A DNA stretch of 64,000 nt from Cellvibrio sp. PSBB023 (lineage in GTDB: Bacteria > Pseudomonadota > Gammaproteobacteria > Pseudomonadales > Cellvibrionaceae): assembly GCF_002007605.1 (NCBI RefSeq), contig NZ_CP019799.1:2418001-2482000 (forward strand), given 5' to 3'. Shown piece after piece: positions 21,529-30,500 of this stretch. The position numbers and the translations under genes are program-made. Positions within the stretch are counted from its first letter, which is position 1. Each line of letters begins with the position of its first letter. The notes under the pieces were generated by a model. It was not told the origin of the DNA. It made no database searches and saw nothing but the letters and a program-made list of their open reading frames with translations.

Positions 21529-24500
21529 TTGAAAAGCCTGATTCGTATCACCTTGCAAAAGCCACTTACGTTTATTGTGCTGGCGATATTGATTGCAGGC
21601 TTCGGAACCCTTGCCGCACTGCGTATGCCGGTGGATATTTTTCCCGCCATTCGCATTCCGGTGATTGCCGTAGCATGGACTTACAGTGGCCTTGCGCCGG
21701 AGGATGTCGCTAACCGCATCATCACCCCCTACCAGCGCGCGCTAACCACCACGGTGGCCGATATTGAACATATCGAAAGCCAGTCCATGACCGGCATGGG
21801 CATAGTGCGGATTTACTTTCAACCCACAGTGGATATTCGCACCGCCAGCGCCCAGGTAACGGCGGTATCACAAACCATGTTGCGTACCATGCCGCCGGGC
21901 ATAACGCCGCCATTTATTGTGAATTACGATGCCTCCACCGTGCCGGTATTACAAATCGCCCTCTCCGGTGAAGGCTTGAGTGAACAGCAACTCAATGATT
22001 TGGGTACAGCGCAAATCCGCCCCCAATTACTCACACTGCCCGGTGTGGCAATGCCTTTACCCTCGGGCGGTAAACAGCGTCAAATCCAGATCGATTTAAA
22101 CCCTGTTGCGCTCCAGTCTTACGGCTTATCCGCTGCGGATGTGAGCGCGGCGATTGCCGCCCAAAACCAAATCAGCCCAGCCGGGTTTATGAAAATCGGC
22201 GATCAGCAATACAACGTAAAACTCAACAATGCGCCGGATTCCATTCAAGGCTTGAGTGACATTCCCATCAAAGTCGTCAATGGCGCAACGATTTATATTC
22301 GCGATGTCGCATCGGTGCGCGATGGCAACAGTCCGCAACAAAATGTGGTGCAGGTTGAAGGCACCCGCTCGGTGTTACTGACGATTTTGAAAAACGGCGC
22401 CGCGTCCACCCTGTCCGTGGTGGAGAGCGTTAAAGAAGCACTGCCACGAATTACCGCCGGATTAGGTGATTCACTCAGCGCATTGCCCGTGGCGGATCAG
22501 TCTGTGTTTGTGCGCGCCTCCATGATGACTGTGGTGCATGAAGCGCTTCTGGTCGCGGCACTGATTTCGCTGTTAATTTTGCTGTTTCTGGGGTCATGGC
22601 GCGCAACCGTCATTGTGGCGGCATCCATTCCGCTGTCTATTTTCGCGGCGATCGCCGTGCTTAATGCTTTCGGGCAAAGTTTAAATGCAATGACACTTGG
22701 CGGCCTCGCCATTGCTATCGGTATTTTGGTGGATGAAGCCACAGTCACCATCGAGAATATCGAGCGTCATTTGGGTGAAGGTAAAAGCGTTACCCAAGCG
22801 ATAATGGATGGCGCATCCGAAATTTTAATTCCGGTATTTGTAGCATTGCTGTGCATTTGTATTGTATTTGTGCCCATGTTTTTCTTGCCTGGCATATCCG
22901 GCTATTTATTTGTGCCTATGGCGCTCGCCGTGGTGTTTGCGATGGTGGCATCATTTTTGTTATCGCGCACTGTAGTGCTAACCATGGCGATGTATTTATT
23001 AAAGCCGCATCACTTTGGTGATGAAATACCACCCTCCGCTGCCAGGCGGAAAACTATATTTACTCCGTTTATCCTGTTTCAGAAAAACTTTGAGCACCGC
23101 TTTGAGCAACTGCGCACGGCCTATACCAAATCACTCGCGGGTGTACTTGCCACACGCAAATTATTTGCCATTGGTTTTATGGCATTGGTACTGGTGTCAT
23201 TTTTACTGGTGCCATTTTTGGGGCGAAACTTTTTCCCCGCCGTAGACTCCAGCAGTATTTTGATGCATGTGCGCGCACCGGCCGGGATTAAAATTGAAGA
23301 GAGTGCCGCACGTTTTGAATTAATTGCACGCGCGGTACGCGAATATATTCCTGCCGACGAATTGGACGCTATTATCAACAACGTCGGCATGCCGGTGAGT
23401 ATGCTGAATATGATCTACAACACCTCTGGCACCATCAGCGCACAGGACGGCGACATGATGATTAGCCTCAAACCGGGTTATCGCGCGGCCAAACATATCG
23501 CCCGTTTGCGCCAGGAATTGCCCGCGCGTTTTCCCGGCACCAGCTTTTCATTTTTACCGGCGGACATCACCAGCCAGATTTTGAATTTCGGTTCCCCATC
23601 GCCAATTGATGTGCAAGTGACAGGTCGCAACCTGGCGGCAAATCGTGACTTTGCACAAACACTGTTGCGTCGCATCAATAATATTCCCGGTGTGGCCGAT
23701 GCACGTATTCAGCAACCGGAAAGTGCGCCACAACTGAATATTACTATTGACCGTTCGCGCATTGGTCAATATGGCTTAACCGCACGCGATGTGACCAACA
23801 GCCTGGGCGCCTCGCTGGCGGGCACCCAGCAAACTGCACCGGTGTTTTACATTAATCCAGCCAATGGTGTGTCTTATCCGGTTGTTGCACAGGTGCCGGA
23901 ATATTTAATGGCAAGCATCAGCGATCTGGAAAATATTCCCGTCTCCAGTATCGCCAGTGCGAGCGACAACTCACAAAGTTTGGGAGGGCTGGCAAGCATT
24001 ACACGCTCGACCACCTTGCCGGTAGTATCGCAATACAATATCCAGCCGATGATTAATATTTTCGCCACCACCCAAGGCCGCGATTTGGGCTCAGTTGCCA
24101 GCGATATAAATAACATCATCGCCGAATTGGACAGTGAACGTCCTGCGGGAACCAGCGTCACCTTGCGCGGCCAATACCAAACCATGAATATCGCCTTTAG
24201 TGGGTTGGGTTATGGTTTGCTCGGCGCCATTGTGTTGATTTATTTTTTAATCGTAGTGAATTTTCAAAGCTGGAAAGATCCGTTCGTTATTATTTCTGCA
24301 TTACCCGCTGCTCTCGCCGGTATTGTGTGGATGCTCTTTGTTTCTTTCACGCCATTATCTGTGCCCGCCTTAACCGGGGCGATTATGTGTATGGGTGTCG
24401 CCACCGCAAACTCCATTCTTCTGGTCAGCTTTGCGCGTGACCGTCTAGCCGAAATCGGCGATCCGCTCCAAGCGGCATTGGAGGCCGGTTATGTGCGTTT

Positions 24501-24744
24501 GCGTCCGGTACTCATGACGGCTCTGGCAATGATTATTGGCATGATTCCTATGGCGCTCGGCATAGGTGAAGGAGCGGAGCAAAATGCACCTTTAGGTCGC
24601 GCTGTTATTGGCGGTTTAATTACCGCCACAATCGCTACTTTATTTTTTGTGCCTGCCGTATTTAGTTTGGCCCATCGTCAACACATAAATACATCTGCAA
24701 ACAACTCGACCAACAATGCGGAGTTAATGCCACACAATGTCTAA
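21529..24744 (+). CDS. RND-family efflux permease
   Basis: Inner-membrane proton-driven pump, 1071 residues. The start is TTG at 21529 (read as Met) because a good RBS (AGGGAGG, about 21517-21523) sits just before it. Typical RND layout: membrane segment at about 13-32, porter loop from MPVDIFPAIRIPVIAV, central membrane block with LGGLAIAIGILVDEATVTIENIERHL (the acidic Asp and Glu of segment 4), a second porter loop from LGRNFFPAVDSSSILMHVRA, and a final block with ALEAGYVRLRPVLMTALAMIIGMIPMALG. More like the HAE1/MdtB group than CzcA. It precedes its adaptor, with an 8-base overlap. No outer-membrane factor gene lies nearby, so a shared TolC-type channel is likely. Confidence 0.93.
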   Translation: MKSLIRITLQKPLTFIVLAILIAGFGTLAALRMPVDIFPAIRIPVIAVAWTYSGLAPEDVANRIITPYQRALTTTVADIEHIESQSMTGMGIVRIYFQPTVDIRTASAQVTAVSQTMLRTMPPGITPPFIVNYDASTVPVLQIALSGEGLSEQQLNDLGTAQIRPQLLTLPGVAMPLPSGGKQRQIQIDLNPVALQSYGLSAADVSAAIAAQNQISPAGFMKIGDQQYNVKLNNAPDSIQGLSDIPIKVVNGATIYIRDVASVRDGNSPQQNVVQVEGTRSVLLTILKNGAASTLSVVESVKEALPRITAGLGDSLSALPVADQSVFVRASMMTVVHEALLVAALISLLILLFLGSWRATVIVAASIPLSIFAAIAVLNAFGQSLNAMTLGGLAIAIGILVDEATVTIENIERHLGEGKSVTQAIMDGASEILIPVFVALLCICIVFVPMFFLPGISGYLFVPMALAVVFAMVASFLLSRTVVLTMAMYLLKPHHFGDEIPPSAARRKTIFTPFILFQKNFEHRFEQLRTAYTKSLAGVLATRKLFAIGFMALVLVSFLLVPFLGRNFFPAVDSSSILMHVRAPAGIKIEESAARFELIARAVREYIPADELDAIINNVGMPVSMLNMIYNTSGTISAQDGDMMISLKPGYRAAKHIARLRQELPARFPGTSFSFLPADITSQILNFGSPSPIDVQVTGRNLAANRDFAQTLLRRINNIPGVADARIQQPESAPQLNITIDRSRIGQYGLTARDVTNSLGASLAGTQQTAPVFYINPANGVSYPVVAQVPEYLMASISDLENIPVSSIASASDNSQSLGGLASITRSTTLPVVSQYNIQPMINIFATTQGRDLGSVASDINNIIAELDSERPAGTSVTLRGQYQTMNIAFSGLGYGLLGAIVLIYFLIVVNFQSWKDPFVIISALPAALAGIVWMLFVSFTPLSVPALTGAIMCMGVATANSILLVSFARDRLAEIGDPLQAALEAGYVRLRPVLMTALAMIIGMIPMALGIGEGAEQNAPLGRAVIGGLITATIATLFFVPAVFSLAHRQHINTSANNSTNNAELMPHNV

Positions 24745-25906
24745 CCAACACATTCCAGTCCCCATGGTTGATTCACACCAGTTTCGTCGCCGATTAATCA
24801 AACAGGGCATTATTATCAGCGTTATTGGTATTGCGCTCGCTGGCATGGGTATTTGGCAGCGCAGTAATGCCACCGCACAGCTCGCACAGGTTGCGGCCCA
24901 ATCGGCTATACCGAGCGTGTCAGTCATTACCGCCGCGGCCAGCAATGAAACCGACACCCTGGTTCTGCCCGGCAATTTGGAGCCGCTGAATAGCGCGGCC
25001 ATTTACGCGCAAACCAATGGCTACATCAAAGAATGGTTGGTGGATATTGGCGATGCCGTAAAAAAGGGGCAGCTATTGGCAATATTGGACGCACCGGAAT
25101 TGCTACACCAGTTAGCGCAAGCGAAAGCCGCTTACGCCACCGCACTTGCCGAGCAACATAATGCGCAGAGCATGGCTAATCGCGCTACTCAATTAATGAA
25201 GCGCGATAGCGGCGCCATTTCCCGCGAAACAGTGGAGCAGCGCGTACGCGATGCAGAGGCCAAAAAAGCCGCCGCCGATGCAGCAATTGCAAATGTAAAC
25301 CGTCTGGAATCACTGCAAGCGTTTACCAAACTCACCGCCCCCTTTGACGGGCAAGTCACCAGCCGCACCGCACAAATTGGCGAATTAGTGGTTGCCGGCA
25401 CATCAAGCGCCAAGCCACTCTTCACCATCTCCGACACCCGATTGATGCGTGTGTTTGTGCACGTGCCACAACATTACGTGACCCAGATACAAGCCGGTCA
25501 ACACGCTGAACTATCACTGCCCGAACACAGTGACAAAACCTTCCCCGCCGCCGTCACCCGCAGCACTCGTGCCGTGGATGTCACCTCGGGTTCAGTGCTG
25601 GTCGAATTGCAAGCCGACAACACCCAGGGCGAATTAATGCCCGGTGCCTATGCCCAAGTCAGCTTCACACTCCCCAATACCCAGGATCGCATTCGCGTCC
25701 CCGGCAGCGCCATTTTGTACCGCGACCAACAACCTGCCATCGCCACCATTGACGCCAACAATATTGTTCAACTCAAACCGGTAAAAATCGGGCGAGATGA
25801 AGGCACAAGGGTAGAAATAGTGGCAGGCATTACAGCAACTGACCGGATTATTACCACACCACCAGACGCGATTCGCAGTGGCGATGAAGTGCGGGTCGTT
25901 GAGTAA
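24737..25906 (+). CDS. RND periplasmic adaptor (membrane fusion protein)
   Basis: Links the RND permease to an outer-membrane channel. 389 residues. One N-terminal membrane segment (about 21-39), lipoyl half-motifs (LEPLNSAAIYAQTNGYIKEWLVDIGDAVKKGQLLAILDAPEL over about 75-116), a coiled-coil hairpin (about 117-195; EQHNAQSMANRATQLMKRDS), then beta-barrel and membrane-proximal domains (FDGQVTSRTAQIGELVVAG; GAYAQVSFTLPN). Unusually the adaptor follows the permease; gene order permease-adaptor and overlap indicate coupled translation. Confidence 0.92.
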   Translation: MSNQHIPVPMVDSHQFRRRLIKQGIIISVIGIALAGMGIWQRSNATAQLAQVAAQSAIPSVSVITAAASNETDTLVLPGNLEPLNSAAIYAQTNGYIKEWLVDIGDAVKKGQLLAILDAPELLHQLAQAKAAYATALAEQHNAQSMANRATQLMKRDSGAISRETVEQRVRDAEAKKAAADAAIANVNRLESLQAFTKLTAPFDGQVTSRTAQIGELVVAGTSSAKPLFTISDTRLMRVFVHVPQHYVTQIQAGQHAELSLPEHSDKTFPAAVTRSTRAVDVTSGSVLVELQADNTQGELMPGAYAQVSFTLPNTQDRIRVPGSAILYRDQQPAIATIDANNIVQLKPVKIGRDEGTRVEIVAGITATDRIITTPPDAIRSGDEVRVVE

Positions 25907-25920
25907 TAAAGCGATAAGCA

Positions 25921-26043
25921 TTACATAGGCGCAAACACTACAGCCAACACAACACGCACAAAAATAATCACCCACCACCCTGCGGTGACGCACATTAGTG
26001 CACAACCGCAGACAGCAGTATGTAGCAGATGATATAGCGCCAT
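25921..26043 (-). CDS. Possible small membrane protein (40 residues)
   Basis: Short frame on the minus strand: ATG at 26043, then MALYHLLHT and a strongly hydrophobic run of about 28 residues (cytoplasm-facing W-W-V-I-I-F-V pattern), ending VVFAPM. It looks like a single- or two-pass membrane peptide, but there is no convincing RBS and it could be a chance frame or the remnant of a longer gene. Convergent with the adaptor gene. Confidence 0.2.
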   Translation of the reverse strand: MALYHLLHTAVCGCALMCVTAGWWVIIFVRVVLAVVFAPM

Positions 26044-26117
26044 AACCCGCACTCGCGGCAAACAGTGCAACTAACCAGCGCTGCTGTTTCCCCACTCAAG
26101 ATTATTCAGTACTTCCC

Positions 26118-26321
26118 TTAATCGGCACGGGATTTGCCAGACAAACCGCTGGAGAGGGCGAAATTACGCCCACGATTGACAACGTTGTCCAATGAGGTGT
26201 AATTTGGCACAGCCAAGGGCTCGGCCTTTGGCTCAGGTGACGAACAATAACTCAGTGGGTGCAGACGCAAGCCCTTGCGCGCGTAGTAATACGTGAGGCG
26301 ATAGATGCTGCGCGAATACAA
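26118..26321 (-). CDS. Possible small hypothetical protein
   Basis: A 67-codon frame on the minus strand with a TTG start, no good RBS, but strongly GC-rich third positions like the real genes nearby. The N-terminal half is basic and tyrosine-rich (SIYRLTYYYARKGLRL), the rest polar. I do not recognise it. It may be a genuine short gene whose start I cannot place, or a decayed fragment. The surrounding 25907-26361 holds nothing else I can support. Confidence 0.25.
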   Translation of the reverse strand: MYSRSIYRLTYYYARKGLRLHPLSYCSSPEPKAEPLAVPNYTSLDNVVNRGRNFALSSGLSGKSRAD

Positions 26322-26361
26322 ATACGTTATCTATGATGACCCGCGCTATCGGTAGACTCAT

Positions 26362-27522
26362 ATGGTTGAAATAGCACTGTTTAATATCAACGATATTTCG
26401 CTGCTGTTTAGCGGCTTTCACGCGTTGGTTCTGGCGAGCCTGTTATTTTTTTCGCAACAACAAGGGCGAATCAAGCAGCTCTATTGGCATTTTTTGGCAC
26501 TGTTTTTTTTCCTGGGCGCACTGCGTACTTTTGATACGCTGGTCTATTGGAATATTAATGTGCGCGATACCCTGTCACTGGTGTCAGCCAACTTTTTCTT
26601 TTTGTTTGGTTTTGCCTTTTTCCTGCAAGGGCCGCTGTTATTCTGGTTTACCCGCGCCTCTATTTTTCGCGATTTCGCCCTCACCCGGCGCGATGCCCTG
26701 CACCTGCTACCGGCGGTGTGCTACCCGATTTATATTTACCAGATATTCCACCAACTGACGCCCGAGCAAAAGCTGCTTTACATCCACGATTGGGCCCATG
26801 TCACTTCCGACCCTTACTTTGAAGGCTTGATCTGGGCGCAGCGCGTGGCGCTCTTTACCTACAGTGCGCTGTGTGTGTACCAACTCCATCAATACCTGCA
26901 TCACCTGCGCGCCCATCACTGCGTGTTAAACCGTGTCGATTTACAGTGGCTGAAACTGCTGCTGATCGGTTTCTTCTTCCTGAATAGCTGGACCATGATG
27001 ACGCTGGTGGATACCCGCTTTATCCACTTGTTTGACGCGGAATTTCTGGGCGAATTTGAAAGCCATTTTTATCTGATTTATATGAGTGCACTGGTTGTGT
27101 ATTTATTAAAAAACTCGAACGGGTTTTCCGATATTCAAATAGAGCACACCATCGCCCCTGAACCACCGGCAGAAGTACCGCAACAACAATTGGTAGAAAA
27201 GCTGACCGATTTTATGGAACAGAATAAACCCTACCTGGAACCCCACATTACGGTTGAGCGCCTGGCGATTAAATTAAATGTGTCACCCAAGCTGCTCTCC
27301 TGCACCATTAATAATCAATTGCATATGAATTTTTTTGAGTTGATAGGCACCTATCGTGTCGCTGAAGCCAAAAAGCGTTTGGCCGATTCAACCCTGGGCC
27401 AACAACCGATTAGCGAGATCATGAAAAGCTGCGGCTTTAACAGTAAATCGGTCTTTAACCAAGCGTTTAAGAAAACCGTTGGTGTTACCCCCAGTTACTA
27501 CCGACAACAACACTTGCTGTGA
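26362..27522 (+). CDS. Membrane-bound AraC-family regulator
   Basis: 386 residues. The N-terminal about 255 residues carry six or seven membrane segments (for example ISLLFSGFHALVLASLLFF, FFFLFGFAFFLQGPLLFWF, LIYMSALVVYLL); a cytoplasmic linker follows, then a C-terminal AraC DNA-binding domain (about 285-386) with ITVERLAIKLNVSPKLLSC and ISEIMKSCGFNSKSVFNQAFKKTVGVTPSYYR. This architecture, membrane sensor plus AraC, is common among Cellvibrio and Bacteroidetes-like regulators of carbohydrate loci. It stands directly before the GH18/halogenase genes and is the best local candidate to control them. Confidence 0.9.
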   Translation: MVEIALFNINDISLLFSGFHALVLASLLFFSQQQGRIKQLYWHFLALFFFLGALRTFDTLVYWNINVRDTLSLVSANFFFLFGFAFFLQGPLLFWFTRASIFRDFALTRRDALHLLPAVCYPIYIYQIFHQLTPEQKLLYIHDWAHVTSDPYFEGLIWAQRVALFTYSALCVYQLHQYLHHLRAHHCVLNRVDLQWLKLLLIGFFFLNSWTMMTLVDTRFIHLFDAEFLGEFESHFYLIYMSALVVYLLKNSNGFSDIQIEHTIAPEPPAEVPQQQLVEKLTDFMEQNKPYLEPHITVERLAIKLNVSPKLLSCTINNQLHMNFFELIGTYRVAEAKKRLADSTLGQQPISEIMKSCGFNSKSVFNQAFKKTVGVTPSYYRQQHLL

Positions 27523-27658
27523 GTGTATTTGTCCCAGGTAATACTTTTGGTAGTTCAGGTTTTTGTTTGGGTTTACCGGTAGCACAGGGTGTGCTGAAGC
27601 TGTTACTAATAAAATCCCGCTGCAAATGGGTGCAGTGAGGTCAATAGCGGAGATACCT

Positions 27659-28939
27659 GTGGTGACTACTCATCATTCTATAATTAACGCCTGCGGGCGA
27701 CGCCTCGCCATTGCGTTCGGCATTGTTTTACTCTGTGTCAGCTCTATCCAACTCTGGGCGACCCACGCCCATGCCGAAACCAAAGTGATTGGTTACATCG
27801 CCAGCTTTACCGACATGAAAGCGGCGATTGATAAAACCGATTTAAGCAAACTGACCCACATCAATCTGTCGTTCACTAACCCTGATGCACAGGGAAAATT
27901 AGTGGAAAACGGCACTATGACGTGTATGCCCGGAATGCAAGGCGGCAATGTCAGCGCCGCTGAGGTGCGCTATGTTATCGATAAAGCACAAGCCGCTGGT
28001 GTGAAAGTATTGGCATCGGTAGCGGGCGGTGTTATTCCCGCCTGCTCGGGCAATTGGGAAACCCTGTTGCAGCCGGCAAATCGTCAGGCACTGGTCAACA
28101 ACCTGATTGCCTTTATGGAAGATTTTGGTTTGGATGGCATTGATATTGATATCGAAGGCGTACTCTTAACCAATATCGATAACGCCGGAAATTACACCCC
28201 CTTTATCCAAGAACTCTCGGCGCAACTGGTTGCCCGTCAAAAATTATTAACCTGCGCCACGGCTTCTTACGTGGGCGGCATGATTCCCGAATCCTCCATT
28301 GGCTATTTTGATTTCGTCAACATCATGTCCTATGACGCGATTGGCCCAAGCTGGGGTCAAGCCGGTGCCGAACACTCTACCTACGCCATGGCCGTGGACC
28401 ATGTAAACATCTGGAAAAATCGCGGCCTGAGCAAAGAAAAATTAGTCCTGGGTGTGCCTTTTTATGGTTACGGATTTGGCAGTTATAAATCCGATTACAC
28501 CTATGCCAGCATCCTTGCCGAATTCGGGGCCGACGCCGCCAATCGCGATCTGATTGGCACCGCCTGCGCAGGGTGCAATTACATTACCTACAACGGCGCA
28601 GCCACCATCAAAGCCAAAACCAAACTGGGTTTGGAGCAAGGCTCAGGCGTGATGATTTGGGAGTTGTCGCAAGACGCTGCCGCCGCCAATAGTTTGCTGA
28701 AAGTGATTGATGATGAAATCAAACAAATCGCGACCGGTTCATCCTCTGCCGCCAGCAGTTCAGTTGCAGCCAGCAGCAGTGCACAGCCCGCATCTTCTGC
28801 AGTAGCCTCCTCGGCAACCACGACTGGCGATAGCAAATCTTCCGGTGGTGGTAGCTTGGGTGCAATAAGCACCTTGCTGCTGTCGCTGTTATTGTCGCTA
28901 CGTGTTTTATGTTTCACTCGCACCGCGCACGCGCGTTGA
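27659..28939 (+). CDS. GH18-family glycosidase (chitinase-like) with GlyGly-CTERM-like tail
   Basis: Secreted or surface-held glycoside hydrolase family 18 protein. I place the start at GTG 27659 because GGAG at 27649-27652 precedes it; the frame is open back to 27563. Signal peptide with RRLAIAFGIVLLCVSS and a cut after AHA; TIM-barrel domain with the GH18 motif DGIDIDIE (about residues 159-166, Glu the proton donor), NIMSYDAIGPSW and MIWELSQDA. A Ser/Ala linker leads to SSGGGSLGAIST, a hydrophobic run and a basic end, like GlyGly-CTERM sorting tails. The stop lies 1 base before the halogenase ATG. Substrate probably a GlcNAc-containing glycan, but other GH18 specificities are possible. Confidence 0.88.
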   Translation: MVTTHHSIINACGRRLAIAFGIVLLCVSSIQLWATHAHAETKVIGYIASFTDMKAAIDKTDLSKLTHINLSFTNPDAQGKLVENGTMTCMPGMQGGNVSAAEVRYVIDKAQAAGVKVLASVAGGVIPACSGNWETLLQPANRQALVNNLIAFMEDFGLDGIDIDIEGVLLTNIDNAGNYTPFIQELSAQLVARQKLLTCATASYVGGMIPESSIGYFDFVNIMSYDAIGPSWGQAGAEHSTYAMAVDHVNIWKNRGLSKEKLVLGVPFYGYGFGSYKSDYTYASILAEFGADAANRDLIGTACAGCNYITYNGAATIKAKTKLGLEQGSGVMIWELSQDAAAANSLLKVIDDEIKQIATGSSSAASSSVAASSSAQPASSAVASSATTTGDSKSSGGGSLGAISTLLLSLLLSLRVLCFTRTAHAR

Positions 28940-28940
28940 G

Positions 28941-30500
28941 ATGACATCCCATACCTTGCGCAATGTGGTAATTGTTGGTGGTGGCACCGCAGGCTGGATG
29001 ACTGCGGCAGCCCTTGCAAAATTTTTGCCCCCGCAGCAATACCACATTCAGTTGGTAGAGTCCGATGCAATAGGCACAGTTGGTGTGGGTGAAGCCACTG
29101 TGCCACACATCCGTTTTTTTAACCAAGTGCTGGGCATCGACGAAAATGAGTTTATGCAAAAAACCAATGCCACCTACAAATTAGGCATTGAATTTTCTCA
29201 CTGGGGAAAACGGGGCGACCGCTACATCCATCCGTTTGGGATTTATGGGCAAGCGCGCAACGACATCAGCTTTCATCACTATTGGCTCAAACTGCAGCAA
29301 TCCGGCGATCCCCATCCCATTGGGGATTATTCTGTTGGTGTAGTTGCCGCTTACGCTGAAAAATTTGCTTATCCCCATCGCGACACGCATTCCCTATTTT
29401 CCAAATACAGTTACGCGTTTCATTTGGACGCATCGCTTTACGCCAGTTTTTTACGCGACTACAGCACAACACGCGGTGTAACACGGGTGGAAGGGAAAAT
29501 TATCCGCGTGGAGCAACACCCCGATAGCGGTTTTATTCGCGCGGTTGAATTGGATTCGGGAGCGCAATTGGCCGGTGATTTATTTATTGATTGCTCTGGC
29601 TTTCGCGGCTTGTTAATTAGCGACACCTTAAAAACGGATTTTGAAGAGTGGAGCCACTGGCTCCCCTGTGATCGCGCTATTGCAGTTCCCTCCAGCAAAA
29701 CCCGCGAACCCCTGCCTTATACTAAAGCCATTGCCTGCACGGCGGGTTGGCAGTGGCGAATTCCCTTGCAAAACCGCACTGGCAATGGACAGGTGTATTC
29801 CAGTCATCATATTAGCGATGATGAAGTAGCCCATAACCTGTTACACAATCTGGATGGCGAACCACTGGCCAATTTACATTATTTGCGTTTTAAGGCCGGG
29901 CGACGGGTGCAGTCCTGGAATAAAAATTGTGTGGCGATTGGTTTATCCAGCGGTTTTCTGGAGCCATTGGAATCCACCAGTATTTATTTAATTCAAATTG
30001 CCATTATGACACTGGTTGAATGCTTCCCCGATGCGGCGATGGAAGAGACCAATCGCCATGAATTCAATCGCACCATGGCCAATGAATATGAACGCATTCG
30101 CGACTTTCTGATTCTGCATTACCACGCAACACAGCGCGATGACTCCGCCTTCTGGAATGATTGCCGCACCATGATCATCCCCGAAAGCCTGCACTACAAA
30201 ATGCAACTGTTCCGCGAGCAGGGACATGTTGAACGCTACAAACAAGGCATGTTTTTGGAACCCAGTTGGGTGGCCGTGTATATGGGGCAAGGGATTATCC
30301 CCACCGCTTATCACCCGGCGGTTAACGCACTGGACATACAACACCTGCGCGATTATTTGCACAGCTTGCGCAACACTATTGCCACGGGCGTTAATGCGAT
30401 GCCGAGCCACACCAATAGCATCCAGCGTTACTGCAATAATCCGCACAGCGAAACAACATGGCCACCGGCAGCTATGAGTTTGTACGGAGTGTTTTCATGA
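28941..30500 (+). CDS. Flavin-dependent tryptophan-halogenase-like protein 1
   Basis: 519 residues from MTSHTLRNVVIV at 28941. FAD-binding GGGTAGWM (13-20), VGVGEATVPHI (48-58), and the halogenase lysine Lys80 in NATYKLGIEFSHWG; the WxWxIP-type motif appears as WQWRIPLQNRTGNG, and SGFLEPLESTSIYLIQ matches the family. Members of this group in Xanthomonadales, Caulobacterales and Cellvibrio sit beside TonB receptors in carbohydrate loci, where their reaction is mostly unknown. It forms a probable operon GH18-halogenase1-halogenase2: 1-base gap before it and an ATGA overlap after it. Confidence 0.92.
   Translation: MTSHTLRNVVIVGGGTAGWMTAAALAKFLPPQQYHIQLVESDAIGTVGVGEATVPHIRFFNQVLGIDENEFMQKTNATYKLGIEFSHWGKRGDRYIHPFGIYGQARNDISFHHYWLKLQQSGDPHPIGDYSVGVVAAYAEKFAYPHRDTHSLFSKYSYAFHLDASLYASFLRDYSTTRGVTRVEGKIIRVEQHPDSGFIRAVELDSGAQLAGDLFIDCSGFRGLLISDTLKTDFEEWSHWLPCDRAIAVPSSKTREPLPYTKAIACTAGWQWRIPLQNRTGNGQVYSSHHISDDEVAHNLLHNLDGEPLANLHYLRFKAGRRVQSWNKNCVAIGLSSGFLEPLESTSIYLIQIAIMTLVECFPDAAMEETNRHEFNRTMANEYERIRDFLILHYHATQRDDSAFWNDCRTMIIPESLHYKMQLFREQGHVERYKQGMFLEPSWVAVYMGQGIIPTAYHPAVNALDIQHLRDYLHSLRNTIATGVNAMPSHTNSIQRYCNNPHSETTWPPAAMSLYGVFS

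Noticed and set aside
27581..27595. Palindrome AGCACA-GGG-TGTGCT upstream of the GH18 gene, a possible operator
   Set aside because: Only one copy seen and no second gene shares it, so I do not claim a function.
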